A stretch of DNA of 64,000 nt, from contig NZ_JALJCK010000015.1 in NCBI RefSeq assembly GCF_022899355.1, forward strand, positions 1 through 64,000. Direction: 5' to 3'. The position numbers were made by a program, and so were the translations under genes. Positions 1 through 7,327 of the stretch are shown here, one piece after another. Within the stretch, counting starts at the first letter, position 1, and every line of letters starts with the position of its first letter. Below the pieces are notes generated by a model. The model saw only the letters and a list, made by a program, of their open reading frames with translations. It was not told where the DNA came from and made no database searches. This DNA is from Shinella yambaruensis. GTDB taxonomy: Bacteria; Pseudomonadota; Alphaproteobacteria; Rhizobiales; Rhizobiaceae.

Positions 1-266
1 TCGACATATTTCGGAAAGCTCGCCACCTCGATCGGCGCGACGATGGTGCTGCGATTGGAGAGCGTCACCACCAGCTCTTCGCCGGCAAGCCGGATCAACG
101 CTTCGCGGATCGGCGAGCGGGACATGTCGAAACGTTCGGCCAGTGTCGTCTCGTCGAGCAGCTGGCCGGGCGGCAGGGTGAGCGCCAGGATTTCGGTGCG
201 CAGCGTGTCGTACACGCTCTTCGAGCCCATGCCACGCACGCGTTTCGCTTCAATTTCCTCAGACAC
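1..266 (-). CDS. GntR-family transcriptional regulator, N-terminal part (3' end outside window)
   Basis: This is the first ~88 residues of a GntR-family DNA-binding protein; the rest lies left of the window. The winged-helix segment is clear: SVYDTLRTEILALTLPPG, then LDETTLAERFDMSRSPIREAL, which is the classic GntR recognition helix. I start it at the GTG at 266 because a good ribosome-binding site (GGAAAGGGACG) sits just upstream; an internal ATG near 233 is the alternative. It is divergent from the hydroxyproline-type operon, so regulation of that operon (as HypR does in Ensifer meliloti) is the natural inference. The ligand-binding domain, probably of FCD type, is not visible. Confidence 0.85.
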   Translation of the reverse strand, partial: MSEEIEAKRVRGMGSKSVYDTLRTEILALTLPPGQLLDETTLAERFDMSRSPIREALIRLAGEELVVTLSNRSTIVAPIEVASFPKYV

Positions 267-338
267 TTAACGTCCCTTTCCGCATTTCGTGCCCATTGGG
301 CCAGAAAATCAGCGTCGCAGCAATCGTAAAATACCCAC

Positions 339-368
339 TTGACTTTGTCGACACGGAGGCGACATAAT
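339..368 (+). promoter_or_regulatory. Putative sigma70-type promoter of the hydroxyproline-type operon
   Basis: TTGACT at 339-344 and CATAAT at 363-368 are separated by 18 bp, a good match to a housekeeping promoter. It points toward the catabolic genes starting at 839 and lies between them and the divergent GntR gene. An 18-bp direct repeat overlaps its spacer and -10 region. Assignment rests on sequence alone. Confidence 0.5.
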
Positions 369-393
369 TCATAAAGTCGACACGAAGACGACA
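347..393. repeat. Two 18-bp direct repeats, putative GntR operator
   Basis: GTCGACACGGAGGCGACA at 347-364 and GTCGACACGAAGACGACA at 376-393 match at 16 of 18 positions and are 29 bp apart (about three helical turns). The first copy overlaps the spacer and -10 box of the promoter at 339-368. Tandem sites on one face of the helix next to a divergent GntR gene suggest a repressor-binding region; this is inference. Confidence 0.5.
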
Positions 394-490
394 GAGAAGG
401 GCTGTAGAAAAACCGGCCGAAGCCGACGGGAACTGCGCTTTCAGCGCTCAAGATTGGGGAAATGCACATGCTTCGAAATGTGATGATGTC

Positions 491-805
491 CGCTTTGCGG
501 TCGACGCCGGCGTGGCGCCGGGGCTTTCCCCCTTCGCGTGCACGACGAGCGTCGTTCTTCCGCAGGCCGTGCTGTGCGCCGCGCCGACGCTCTTGTCCAA
601 TTGCGTCAGCCTCTTCAAGGAAAGAGCTCTCTCGGTGGTCGGCATGGCTGACCTGATGTTCGTCGGTCGGACCATTTCCAACACCACGGCCCGCACCATC
701 GAGGTGCTGACCACCGTCGCCCTTGTCTGCTTCGCCATTGCCTTCCCGCTGACGCGGGCCGTCACGGTCATTGAACAATGCATCCTCAATCGGCTGGCCG
801 CCTGA
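491..805 (+). pseudogene. Remnant of a HisM/GlnP-type amino-acid ABC transporter permease (C-terminal part)
   Basis: The reading frame ending at 805 carries the C-terminal third of a polar amino-acid ABC permease: LSPFACTTSVVLPQAV corresponds to the EAA coupling loop (usually L.RFQTFRRVVLPQAL). It is followed by LLSNCVSLFKERALSVVGMADL, TISNTTARTIEVLTTVALVCFAIAFPLTR and a basic tail. The first membrane segments and the canonical EAAxxxG are gone; the loop reads DAGVAPGLSPFA. The frame stays open upstream but looks non-coding. Hydroxyproline operons of rhizobia normally carry such a transporter, so this is probably the scar of a deleted one. It could still be transcribed as leader from the promoter at 339. 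Confidence 0.65.
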
Positions 806-838
806 CGCGCCCACCCCGATCCTCGAATGGAGACTCTC

Positions 839-1717
839 ATGAAACTCTCAGGCGTCATGCCCGCCCTCGTCACCCCCTTCGATGCCAATGGCCGTGTCGA
901 TTTCAAGGCCTTCGAAAAGCTGCTCACGCATCTGCGCGAGGCCGGGGTAACCGGCTGGGTGCCGAACGGCTCGACCGGAGAATATTTCAGCCAGTCGAAG
1001 GAGGAGCGACGCGATGTTCTCCAGTTCGTCAAGGACTTCGCCAGGTCGGGCGAAACCCTGATCGCCGGCACCAATGCACCGGCCACGCGCGAGGTCATCG
1101 AACAGACCACCATGGCAAAGGACATCGGCTACGACACGGTCCTGCTCGCGTCGCCCTTCTACACCCGCCCGACCCAGGCCGAGCTCATCAGGCACTACGA
1201 GACCGTGCTCGCTGCCGTCGACGTCAATCTCGTGCTTTACAGCTATCCTGCCAAGGACGGGTCGGACATCAGCTTCGAACTGATGGATCACTTCGCCGAC
1301 AATGCGCGCGTCGTCGGCATCAAGGAGAGTTCGGGCGTGCTGCAACGCGCGATCGATATCGCCAGCCGCTACGAGGGCAGGATCCAGCTCGTCTCTGGTT
1401 CTGACGACATCGCGCTCGACTTCATGTTCTGGGGCGCGGAGAGCTGGATATGCGGTCCGGCAAACTGCATGGCAAAGGCCTGCTGCGATCTCGACCGGGT
1501 CTACAGGTCGGGGGATCTCGGCAAGGCCCGGGAGATGATGAAGACCCTTTACCGGGCGATGAACATCCTCGAATCCGGCAAGTTCGTCCAGAAGATCAAG
1601 TACGGCTGCGAATTGCAGGGCCTGCCGGTCGGCGAATGCCGCGCGCCCCTCGGCCCGCTGACGGATGAGGAAAAGGCCGAGTTCCGTGCGGCCATGCAGC
1701 CGATCCTAACCTGGTAA
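839..1717 (+). CDS. DapA-family lyase, probable 1-pyrroline-4-hydroxy-2-carboxylate deaminase (HypD-like)
   Basis: A 292-aa class I TIM-barrel lyase of the DHDPS/NAL family. Family landmarks are visible: GVMPALVTPFD at the N terminus, GSTGEYFSQS (GxxGE motif), Tyr134 in LYSYPAK and the Schiff-base lysine K162 in GIKESSG. In hydroxyproline catabolism this family deaminates pyrroline-4-hydroxy-2-carboxylate to 2-ketoglutarate semialdehyde. The downstream oxidase, semialdehyde dehydrogenase and epimerase support that role; the fold alone would also allow a keto-deoxy sugar-acid aldolase. I start at the ATG at 839 because GGAG lies 7 nt upstream; the ATG at 827 has no ribosome-binding site. Confidence 0.8.
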   Translation: MKLSGVMPALVTPFDANGRVDFKAFEKLLTHLREAGVTGWVPNGSTGEYFSQSKEERRDVLQFVKDFARSGETLIAGTNAPATREVIEQTTMAKDIGYDTVLLASPFYTRPTQAELIRHYETVLAAVDVNLVLYSYPAKDGSDISFELMDHFADNARVVGIKESSGVLQRAIDIASRYEGRIQLVSGSDDIALDFMFWGAESWICGPANCMAKACCDLDRVYRSGDLGKAREMMKTLYRAMNILESGKFVQKIKYGCELQGLPVGECRAPLGPLTDEEKAEFRAAMQPILTW

Positions 1718-1780
1718 GCCGGCGCGGCCGGGCGGATGGGCCGTCCGGCCAACGTGAAGCCTGACGGAGCGAGGATACGC

Positions 1781-3013
1781 ATGACCACCGTGGTTGTCGG
1801 CGCAGGGATCATCGGCACGGCCATCGCCTACGAACTGCAAAAGCGCGGCCGGCCGGTCGTTCTCCTCGACAGGGACGAGGTCGGGCGCGGCGCGTCCTAC
1901 GGCAACATGGCCTCGATTGCCGTGACCGAGTTCATGCCGGCCTCGCGCCCCTCGATCTGGCGGCAGATTCCGGGCTGGATGCTCGATCCGGAGGGGCCGG
2001 TGCGCATTCGCCCTGGCTATATGCCGAAGCTCCTTCCCTGGTTCTTGCGTTTCGTCGCCGCCTCGCGGCCGGGCAAGCTGCGACGTCTCGAAGCCGAGGG
2101 GGCGGTTCTGTGCAGGCGCGTCTATGACGACCTCTTGCCCCTGCTGCGGGAAACGGGACTGGAAGGCGAGTTGACGGAAGAAGGCTGCCTTTCACTCTAC
2201 AGCGACGAGGCGGAGTTCCGTGCCGACCGCGAGCATATCGAAATCCTGGAGCGCTTCGGCTTCCCGCACCGGCGGCTGACGGGCGCGGAGGCGCGTGAAC
2301 TGGAACCGGAACTGTCGGGCAGCATCGGCATCGCCGTGCTCTTCCCCCAGAACCGCAGCCTGCGCGACCCGTTCCGTCTGGTGAACAGACTTGCGCAGCG
2401 CTTCGCCGCGCTCGGTGGTGAAATCCGGCGCGGCGCGGTGGCGGGCTTCGAGCGGTCCGGCCGCATCGCCGCCGTGCGGCTTGCGGACGGCGGTCGCATC
2501 GTCGCCGATGAGGTCGTGATCTCGGCAGGCGCCTATAGCGGCCTGCTTTCGAAAATGCTGGGAGAACCGATGCCGCTGGAGACCGAGCGCGGCTATCATA
2601 CGCAGATCATGTCGCCGGGTATTTCCATGCGCCATTCGATCATCTGGCCGGCCCGGGCGTTCATGGTCACGCCGACGGCGGGCGGCATCCGTGTCGGCGG
2701 GACGGTGGAAATGGCGGGCCTTGATGCCGCGCCCGACTACCGCCGCTCGAAGGTGACCGTGCGCCGGGCGCAGTCGGCGTTGCCGAACCTGCGCTGCGAG
2801 AAATTTTCCGAATGGATGGGCCATCGCCCCGCCTTTCCCGATACTGTGCCGGTCATGTCGGCTTCGGCAAGGACGCCGGGCGTCTTCTATGCCACCGGCC
2901 ACGGCCATCTGGGCGTCACCTATGCTGCGACGACCGCGCGTCTGATGGGCGACCTCATCACCGGTGCAACGCCGCCCGTCGACATGCACCCCTATCGGGT
3001 CGACCGCTTCTGA
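1781..3013 (+). CDS. FAD-dependent D-amino-acid oxidase/dehydrogenase (HypO-like)
   Basis: A 410-aa DadA/DAO-type flavoprotein. The N terminus is a Rossmann dinucleotide-binding motif, VVVGAGIIGTAIAYELQKRG, followed by the acidic VVLLDRD end of strand 2. Near the C terminus, FYATGHGHLGVTYAATTARL is the second FAD contact of this family. In the hydroxyproline route it would oxidise cis-4-hydroxy-D-proline (the epimerase product) to the pyrroline used by the neighbouring deaminase. The start at 1781 has GGAGCGAGG upstream. It lies 63 bp after the deaminase and 36 bp before the aldehyde dehydrogenase, in one operon. Confidence 0.82.
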   Translation: MTTVVVGAGIIGTAIAYELQKRGRPVVLLDRDEVGRGASYGNMASIAVTEFMPASRPSIWRQIPGWMLDPEGPVRIRPGYMPKLLPWFLRFVAASRPGKLRRLEAEGAVLCRRVYDDLLPLLRETGLEGELTEEGCLSLYSDEAEFRADREHIEILERFGFPHRRLTGAEARELEPELSGSIGIAVLFPQNRSLRDPFRLVNRLAQRFAALGGEIRRGAVAGFERSGRIAAVRLADGGRIVADEVVISAGAYSGLLSKMLGEPMPLETERGYHTQIMSPGISMRHSIIWPARAFMVTPTAGGIRVGGTVEMAGLDAAPDYRRSKVTVRRAQSALPNLRCEKFSEWMGHRPAFPDTVPVMSASARTPGVFYATGHGHLGVTYAATTARLMGDLITGATPPVDMHPYRVDRF

Positions 3014-3049
3014 AGGCGGCCGATCAAACTTATCCCATGTGAGGACACC

Positions 3050-4519
3050 ATGCAGAACAAGCTTTTCATCGATGGCCAATGGGTCGCTCCGGCCGACGGA
3101 ACCATGCTCCCGGTGATCGATCCGGCAACCGAAGAGGTCTTCCACCACATCGCCGCCGCCGGCGCGGCGGAGGCCGAGGCGGCCGTGAAGGCGGCCCGCG
3201 AGGCCTTCGACAACGGACCCTGGCCGCGCCTTTCCGGCAAGGAACGCGCAAAATACCTCCGCGCCATGGCGCAGGGCATCCGTGGCCGGCTGCCGGAACT
3301 GGCGCGCATGGAGACCCGCGACAACGGCAAGCCGCTTGCCGAATCCGAATGGGACCTGGCTGATGCCGCCGGCTGCTTCGATTTCTATGCCGATCTTGCC
3401 GAGGAGCTGGATGGCGAGGTGGAAGAGGTGAAGCTGGCGGATGCGCGTTTCGTCTCCAAGGCCGTGCGCGAGCCGCTCGGCGTCGCCGTCGCCATCGTCC
3501 CCTGGAATTACCCGCTGCTCATGGCCTCGTGGAAGGTCGCGCCGGCGCTTGCGGCCGGCTGCACGGTGATCCTGAAGCCCGCCGAAACCACCTCGCTGAC
3601 GGCGCTGGAGCTCGGCGTCATCGCCGAGGCCGCCGGCCTTCCGAAGGGTGTTCTGAACATCCTTTCCGGCAAGGGTTCGGTCGTCGGGCAGGCGCTGGTC
3701 GAGCATCCCGCCGTCGACAAGGTCGCCTTTACCGGCTCGGGGCCGGTCGGCGCGCGCATCATGGCCGCCGGCGCGAAGGACATCAAGCGCGTCAGCCTGG
3801 AACTCGGCGGCAAGTCGCCCTTCGTCGTCTTCGCCGACAGCGATATCGAGAAGGCCGTCGAATGGATCATGTTCGGCATCTTCTGGAACCAGGGCCAGGT
3901 CTGCTCGGCCACGTCGCGGGTTCTGGTTGAGGCCCCGCTCTATCCCAAGCTGCTGGAACGGCTGGTGGAGGAAGCGGGGAAGATCACGATCGGCAACGGC
4001 CTCGACGCCGGCACGCTTCTTGGCCCGCTCGTCAACAAGGGCCAGTACGAGGATGTGCTTCGCCATATCGACCGCGCCGTCGAACAAGGGGCGACCGTCG
4101 CCTGCGGCGGGCGGCATGACGGTTTCGACAAGGGCTTCTGGGTTGCCCCGACGATCCTCACCGGCATGGCGCTCGACAGCGATGCCTGGGTGGAGGAGAT
4201 CTTCGGCCCGGTCGTCTGCATCCGCCCCTTCGAGACGGAGGAAGAGGCGGTCCGCCTTGCCAACGATTCGCGCTTCGGCCTCGCCGCCGCGGTCATGTCG
4301 GCGGACGATGAACGCTGCGAGCGCGTCGCGGCCGCCTTCCGCGCCGGCATCGTCTGGATCAATTGCTCGCAGCCGACCTTCACCGAGGCGCCCTGGGGCG
4401 GCTACAAGCAGTCCGGCATCGGCCGCGAACTCGGCCGTTGGGGCCTCGACAACTATCTGGAGACAAAGCAGATCACCCGCCTCGTCAGCGACGAGCCCTG
4501 GGGATGGTACCTGAAGTGA
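3050..4519 (+). CDS. Aldehyde dehydrogenase, probable 2-ketoglutarate semialdehyde dehydrogenase (HypH-like)
   Basis: A 489-aa NAD(P)-dependent ALDH of normal length. Visible are the cofactor-loop segment VAIVPWNYPLLMASWK, the general base E251 in LELGGKSP, the nucleophile C285 in NQGQVCSATSR and EIFGPVVCI near the C terminus. In hydroxyproline catabolism this step oxidises 2-ketoglutarate semialdehyde to 2-ketoglutarate, feeding the TCA cycle. The closest textbook family is betaine-aldehyde/gamma-aminobutyraldehyde-type ALDH, so the substrate call depends on context. Its stop overlaps the GTG start of the epimerase by 4 nt, indicating translational coupling. Confidence 0.82.
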   Translation: MQNKLFIDGQWVAPADGTMLPVIDPATEEVFHHIAAAGAAEAEAAVKAAREAFDNGPWPRLSGKERAKYLRAMAQGIRGRLPELARMETRDNGKPLAESEWDLADAAGCFDFYADLAEELDGEVEEVKLADARFVSKAVREPLGVAVAIVPWNYPLLMASWKVAPALAAGCTVILKPAETTSLTALELGVIAEAAGLPKGVLNILSGKGSVVGQALVEHPAVDKVAFTGSGPVGARIMAAGAKDIKRVSLELGGKSPFVVFADSDIEKAVEWIMFGIFWNQGQVCSATSRVLVEAPLYPKLLERLVEEAGKITIGNGLDAGTLLGPLVNKGQYEDVLRHIDRAVEQGATVACGGRHDGFDKGFWVAPTILTGMALDSDAWVEEIFGPVVCIRPFETEEEAVRLANDSRFGLAAAVMSADDERCERVAAAFRAGIVWINCSQPTFTEAPWGGYKQSGIGRELGRWGLDNYLETKQITRLVSDEPWGWYLK

Positions 4520-5547
4520 CCTTCGACAAGGCGCTCGATATCCTGCTCGTCCATTGCCAGGGCGAAAGCGGCAATGTCCTCGTCGATGGCGCGCCCGATA
4601 TTCCGGGCGCGACCATCCTCGACAAGATGAACCACCTCAATGAGGTGGACCCGTCGCTGCGTCTCTTCCTGACGCGCGAGCCACGGGCGCAGGTCGTCCA
4701 CACGACAAACCTGCTCCTGCCGCCGACCCGGCCGGATGCCGATGCCGCCTTCATCGTGCTGCAGCCGGACCGCGCCCATCCGATGTCGGGTTCCAACTGC
4801 ATCTGCGTGGTGACGGCGCTGCTGGAAACCGGCCGTGTCGCGATGACGGAGCCGGAAACGGTCGTCCGGCTGGATACGGCAGCCGGGTTGATCGTCGCCC
4901 GTGCACGATGCGAGAACGGCCGCTGCCTGTCGGTCAGCCTCGACAATGTGCCGGCCTTCGTCCAGCAGCTCGATGTCGTGATCGATACGCCGAAATGGGG
5001 GCGGATCACCGGCGACATTGCCTTCGGCGGCGTCTTCTATGCCCAGATCGACGTGGGTCGGGTGGGATTGCGCATCGTGCCGGAGGCGGCCCGGGCTCTG
5101 GCCGAAGCGGGTACGGAGATCAAGGCGCTGCTGGCCAGACAGGTGGCGGTGAACCACCCGGAGATCCCCGGCCTTACCGAGATCGCCTATGTGATGTTCC
5201 GCGACTACCAACCTGACGGCTCCGTCGTCACCTGCACGACGCTGAAGCCGGGCCGGGTGGATCGCTCCCCCTGCGGCACGGGCTCCTCGGCCAACCTTGC
5301 GATCCTGCACGCGCGGGGCCAGGCCAAAACCGGCGACAAGCGGGTTTCGCGCAGCATCATCGGCGGAACCTTCACGGCGGAAATCCTGGGTGAGACGACG
5401 GTCGCCGGTCGTGTCGCAGTGCTGCCGCGCATCACCGGCCAGGGCTACGTCTTCGGCCGCCAGCAGCTGCGGCTCGATGCGCAGGATCCTTTTGCCCGGG
5501 GATTTGCCATGTCGGACACCTGGGGTCCGCAAGTGGGGGAATTATGA
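4516..5547 (+). CDS. Proline-racemase-family protein, probable 4-hydroxyproline 2-epimerase (Ser/Cys variant)
   Basis: A 343-aa member of the proline racemase superfamily (VHCQGESGNVL, HLNEVDPSLRLFLTREPR, VDRSPCGTGSSA). The family uses two acid/base residues. Here the first motif is MSGSN with Ser91 where most members have Cys (MCGH), while the second, C253 in SPCGTG, is intact. Ser/Cys members are known as a subgroup of the family, and epimerase activity on hydroxyproline is the likely job given its neighbours. Trans-3-hydroxyproline dehydratases instead lose the second cysteine to Thr. I use the GTG at 4516, which overlaps the upstream stop (GTGA); the ATG at 4504 is an in-frame alternative adding four residues. 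Confidence 0.75.
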   Translation: MTFDKALDILLVHCQGESGNVLVDGAPDIPGATILDKMNHLNEVDPSLRLFLTREPRAQVVHTTNLLLPPTRPDADAAFIVLQPDRAHPMSGSNCICVVTALLETGRVAMTEPETVVRLDTAAGLIVARARCENGRCLSVSLDNVPAFVQQLDVVIDTPKWGRITGDIAFGGVFYAQIDVGRVGLRIVPEAARALAEAGTEIKALLARQVAVNHPEIPGLTEIAYVMFRDYQPDGSVVTCTTLKPGRVDRSPCGTGSSANLAILHARGQAKTGDKRVSRSIIGGTFTAEILGETTVAGRVAVLPRITGQGYVFGRQQLRLDAQDPFARGFAMSDTWGPQVGEL

Positions 5548-6296
5548 AGCTCTCCGGGCAATCCATCCTCGTGACCGGCGCGACGGGTGCCATCGGGCAG
5601 GCCATCTGCCATGCCCTCGTGGCGGATGGAGCCAATGTCGTCGTGCACTACGGTCGCAACCGCGAGGCCGCGGAAGCACTCGTGAAGAGGCTCGATGGCA
5701 GGGGCTCGTGCGTGTCAGCCGATCTGTCGGATCCGGCTGGACCGCAGGCCTTGTGGGATCAGGCCCTGGCCGTTGCCGGCCGGCTGACGGGCCTGGTCAA
5801 CAATGCGGGTATCCGCTCAGAGGTCGCGATCGATGCGCCCATGGAGGAATGGCAGCGCGTCTGGGCGCGCGAGATGCGGGTCAACTTCCTGTCGACCGTC
5901 GATCTGTCGAAGCTTGCCATTCAGCATTTTCGTGCGCATGGCGGCGGTCGGATCGTCAACATGGCGAGCCGGGCCGGCCAGCGCGGCTACATCTCCGGCG
6001 CCATGGCCTATGGCGCCTCGAAGGCCGCCCTGATCAACCTTACCAAGTCCATCGCGCAGAGCCATGGGCATGAAGGCGTTACCGCGGTCGCGCTGGCGCC
6101 CGGCTGGGTGCGCACCGAAATGGCCGAAGCCTATATCGCCGAGCACGGCGAAGCCGCGGCTTTGGCCGGCATTCCGATCGCCCGGATGGCCGCGCCGGAG
6201 GAGATCGGCGAGATCACCGCCTTTGCCTTCCGTTCCTCACTGGCCTCGCTCAACGGCGCCGTGCTGGATGTGAACGGCGGCAGCTATATGAGGTAA
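5544..6296 (+). CDS. SDR-family oxidoreductase
   Basis: A 250-aa classical short-chain dehydrogenase. It has the cofactor motif VTGATGAIGQAI, NNAG at strand 4, the catalytic Ser in NMASRAG, YGASK with the Tyr/Lys pair and a C-terminal VLDVNGGSYMR. Its ATG overlaps the epimerase stop by 4 nt (ATGA), so it is translated with the operon. Basic HIVHYGRN-like residues after strand 2 suggest NADP preference, which is inference. Canonical hydroxyproline degradation has no SDR step, so its substrate is unclear; it may process a side product or indicate a wider substrate range for the operon. Confidence 0.8.
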   Translation: MKLSGQSILVTGATGAIGQAICHALVADGANVVVHYGRNREAAEALVKRLDGRGSCVSADLSDPAGPQALWDQALAVAGRLTGLVNNAGIRSEVAIDAPMEEWQRVWAREMRVNFLSTVDLSKLAIQHFRAHGGGRIVNMASRAGQRGYISGAMAYGASKAALINLTKSIAQSHGHEGVTAVALAPGWVRTEMAEAYIAEHGEAAALAGIPIARMAAPEEIGEITAFAFRSSLASLNGAVLDVNGGSYMR

Positions 6297-6301
6297 GTCC
6301 C

Positions 6302-7054
6302 ATGCGCTTCAGGAACAGGATTGTCATCGTCACCGGCGCCGCCGGCGGCATCGGAGCTGCGATCAGCACCCGCTTCGCCGCCGAGGGGGCCACGGTCATC
6401 GTCACGGACATGAATGGCGAAGGCGCGGAAGCGACCGTCGCTGAGATCGCGGCCAAAGGTGGCAGCGCGCGTGCGCTGGCCAGTGATATCTCGACGGCCG
6501 AAGGCTGCGGGGCGATCATCGAGAACGTCATCACCAGGGAAGGGCGCATTGATGTGCTCTGCAACAATGCCGGTATCAACCGGCGCGGCAATCTCCTGTC
6601 GCTGACGCCGGAGGACTGGCGGGTGAGCTTCGCGGTCAATGTCGATGCGATGTTCCACCTGTGCCAGGCGGCGCTGCCGCACATGATCGCGGCAGGCGGC
6701 GGCGCCATCGTCAACACGGCTTCCCAATGGGGGCTTCATCCGGCGCCGAACCACATCGCCTACAATGTGACGAAGGCGGCGGTGGCGAGCTTCACGCAGA
6801 ACCTTGCCCGCGACTATGCGCCGGACAGGATCCGCGTCAATGCCGTCTGCCCTGGTGAAATTCATACACCCATGCTGGAGGCGGGCGTGAAGCGCTCCGG
6901 GCGTACCATCGCCGATCTCGACAGGCTTGTGCCGTTCGGCCGCATCGGCAAGCCCGAGGAAGTCGCCGCTCTCGTCGCCTTTCTGGCATCCGACGAGGCG
7001 GCCTTCATGTGCGGCTCGCTGGTGGAGATTACGGGCGCGCAAGCGGTAGCCTGA
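6302..7054 (+). CDS. SDR-family oxidoreductase
   Basis: A second 250-aa classical SDR, 5 bp after the first. It shows VTGAAGGIGAAI, an Asp at the end of strand 2 (VIVTDMNG, suggesting NAD preference), NNAG, the catalytic Ser in NTASQWG and AYNVTK for the Tyr/Lys pair. PGEIHTPM and an LVEITGAQ C terminus fit 3-oxoacyl-reductase-like or polyol dehydrogenase-like subfamilies. It is the last gene of the operon that begins at 839. Two consecutive SDRs with opposite apparent cofactor preference could interconvert a hydroxyl through a ketone; this is speculation. Confidence 0.8.
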   Translation: MRFRNRIVIVTGAAGGIGAAISTRFAAEGATVIVTDMNGEGAEATVAEIAAKGGSARALASDISTAEGCGAIIENVITREGRIDVLCNNAGINRRGNLLSLTPEDWRVSFAVNVDAMFHLCQAALPHMIAAGGGAIVNTASQWGLHPAPNHIAYNVTKAAVASFTQNLARDYAPDRIRVNAVCPGEIHTPMLEAGVKRSGRTIADLDRLVPFGRIGKPEEVAALVAFLASDEAAFMCGSLVEITGAQAVA

Positions 7055-7241
7055 CCGGAAGCGGACCGAAGACCTTCGCCGCTGAGACCGATCGGATCGG
7101 CGGCTCATCCCTTCAAGACCGTCCATGTGCGAGTTGACGATGGCGCGGATATGCCCGGTATCCTCAGCTCCATCCCTCTCCAAAGAGGCTTGGTACAGGA
7201 ATCTCGGCGTCCTTCCATAGTGAAGACCATTCCGAGTTAAT
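7055..7241. other. Intergenic stretch without recognised gene
   Basis: After the last SDR there is a weak stem (CCGATCGG repeats around 7085-7105) without a T tract, so it is a poor terminator candidate. I find no coding signal on either strand here. The promoter and operators of the next operon begin at 7242. Confidence 0.4.
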
Positions 7242-7253
7242 GAGATCGATCTC
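7242..7253. promoter_or_regulatory. Upstream LacI-type operator copy (GAGATCGATCTC)
   Basis: A 12-bp perfect palindrome with central CG, typical of LacI-family operators. It is repeated at 7295-7306 and the two centres are 53 bp apart, about five helical turns, with a TTGACA box between them. The LacI-type regulator encoded at 12217-13284, at the end of the same operon region, is the expected binder. Confidence 0.65.
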
Positions 7254-7261
7254 TTTTTTGG

Positions 7262-7289
7262 TTGACAGGCCGATAAAGCATGATATCTC
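7262..7289 (+). promoter_or_regulatory. Putative promoter of the sugar ABC operon
   Basis: A perfect -35 box TTGACA is at 7262-7267. The -10 is weak; TATCTC at 7284-7289 at 16-bp spacing is the best candidate. The promoter is bracketed by two identical operator palindromes, so repression by looping or blocking is likely. Confidence 0.5.
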
Positions 7290-7292
7290 TCG

Positions 7293-7308
7293 ATGAGATC
7301 GATCTCAT
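7293..7308. promoter_or_regulatory. Downstream LacI-type operator copy (16-bp perfect palindrome)
   Basis: ATGAGATCGATCTCAT is a perfect 16-bp palindrome, 19 bp before the start codon of the binding-protein gene and just downstream of the promoter. The inner 12 bp are identical to the copy at 7242-7253. Its position just after the likely -10 element suggests a direct block of transcription. Confidence 0.65.
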
Positions 7309-7327
7309 TTTCACGGAGGAGAGAAAA

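Noticed and set aside
95-814. 239-codon minus-strand frame across the GntR promoter and the permease remnant
   Set aside because: It runs antisense to the GntR reading frame's neighbourhood and through promoter repeats, with no recognisable domain.
2192-4117. Long minus-strand open frame (641 codons) opposite the oxidase and aldehyde dehydrogenase genes
   Set aside because: It is antisense to two well-supported genes, has arginine/histidine-rich composition and no family motif; it is a by-product of GC3 bias. The same holds for long frames opposite 6284-8305, 15500-17773, 18728-20971, 20593-23043 and 57301-59487.
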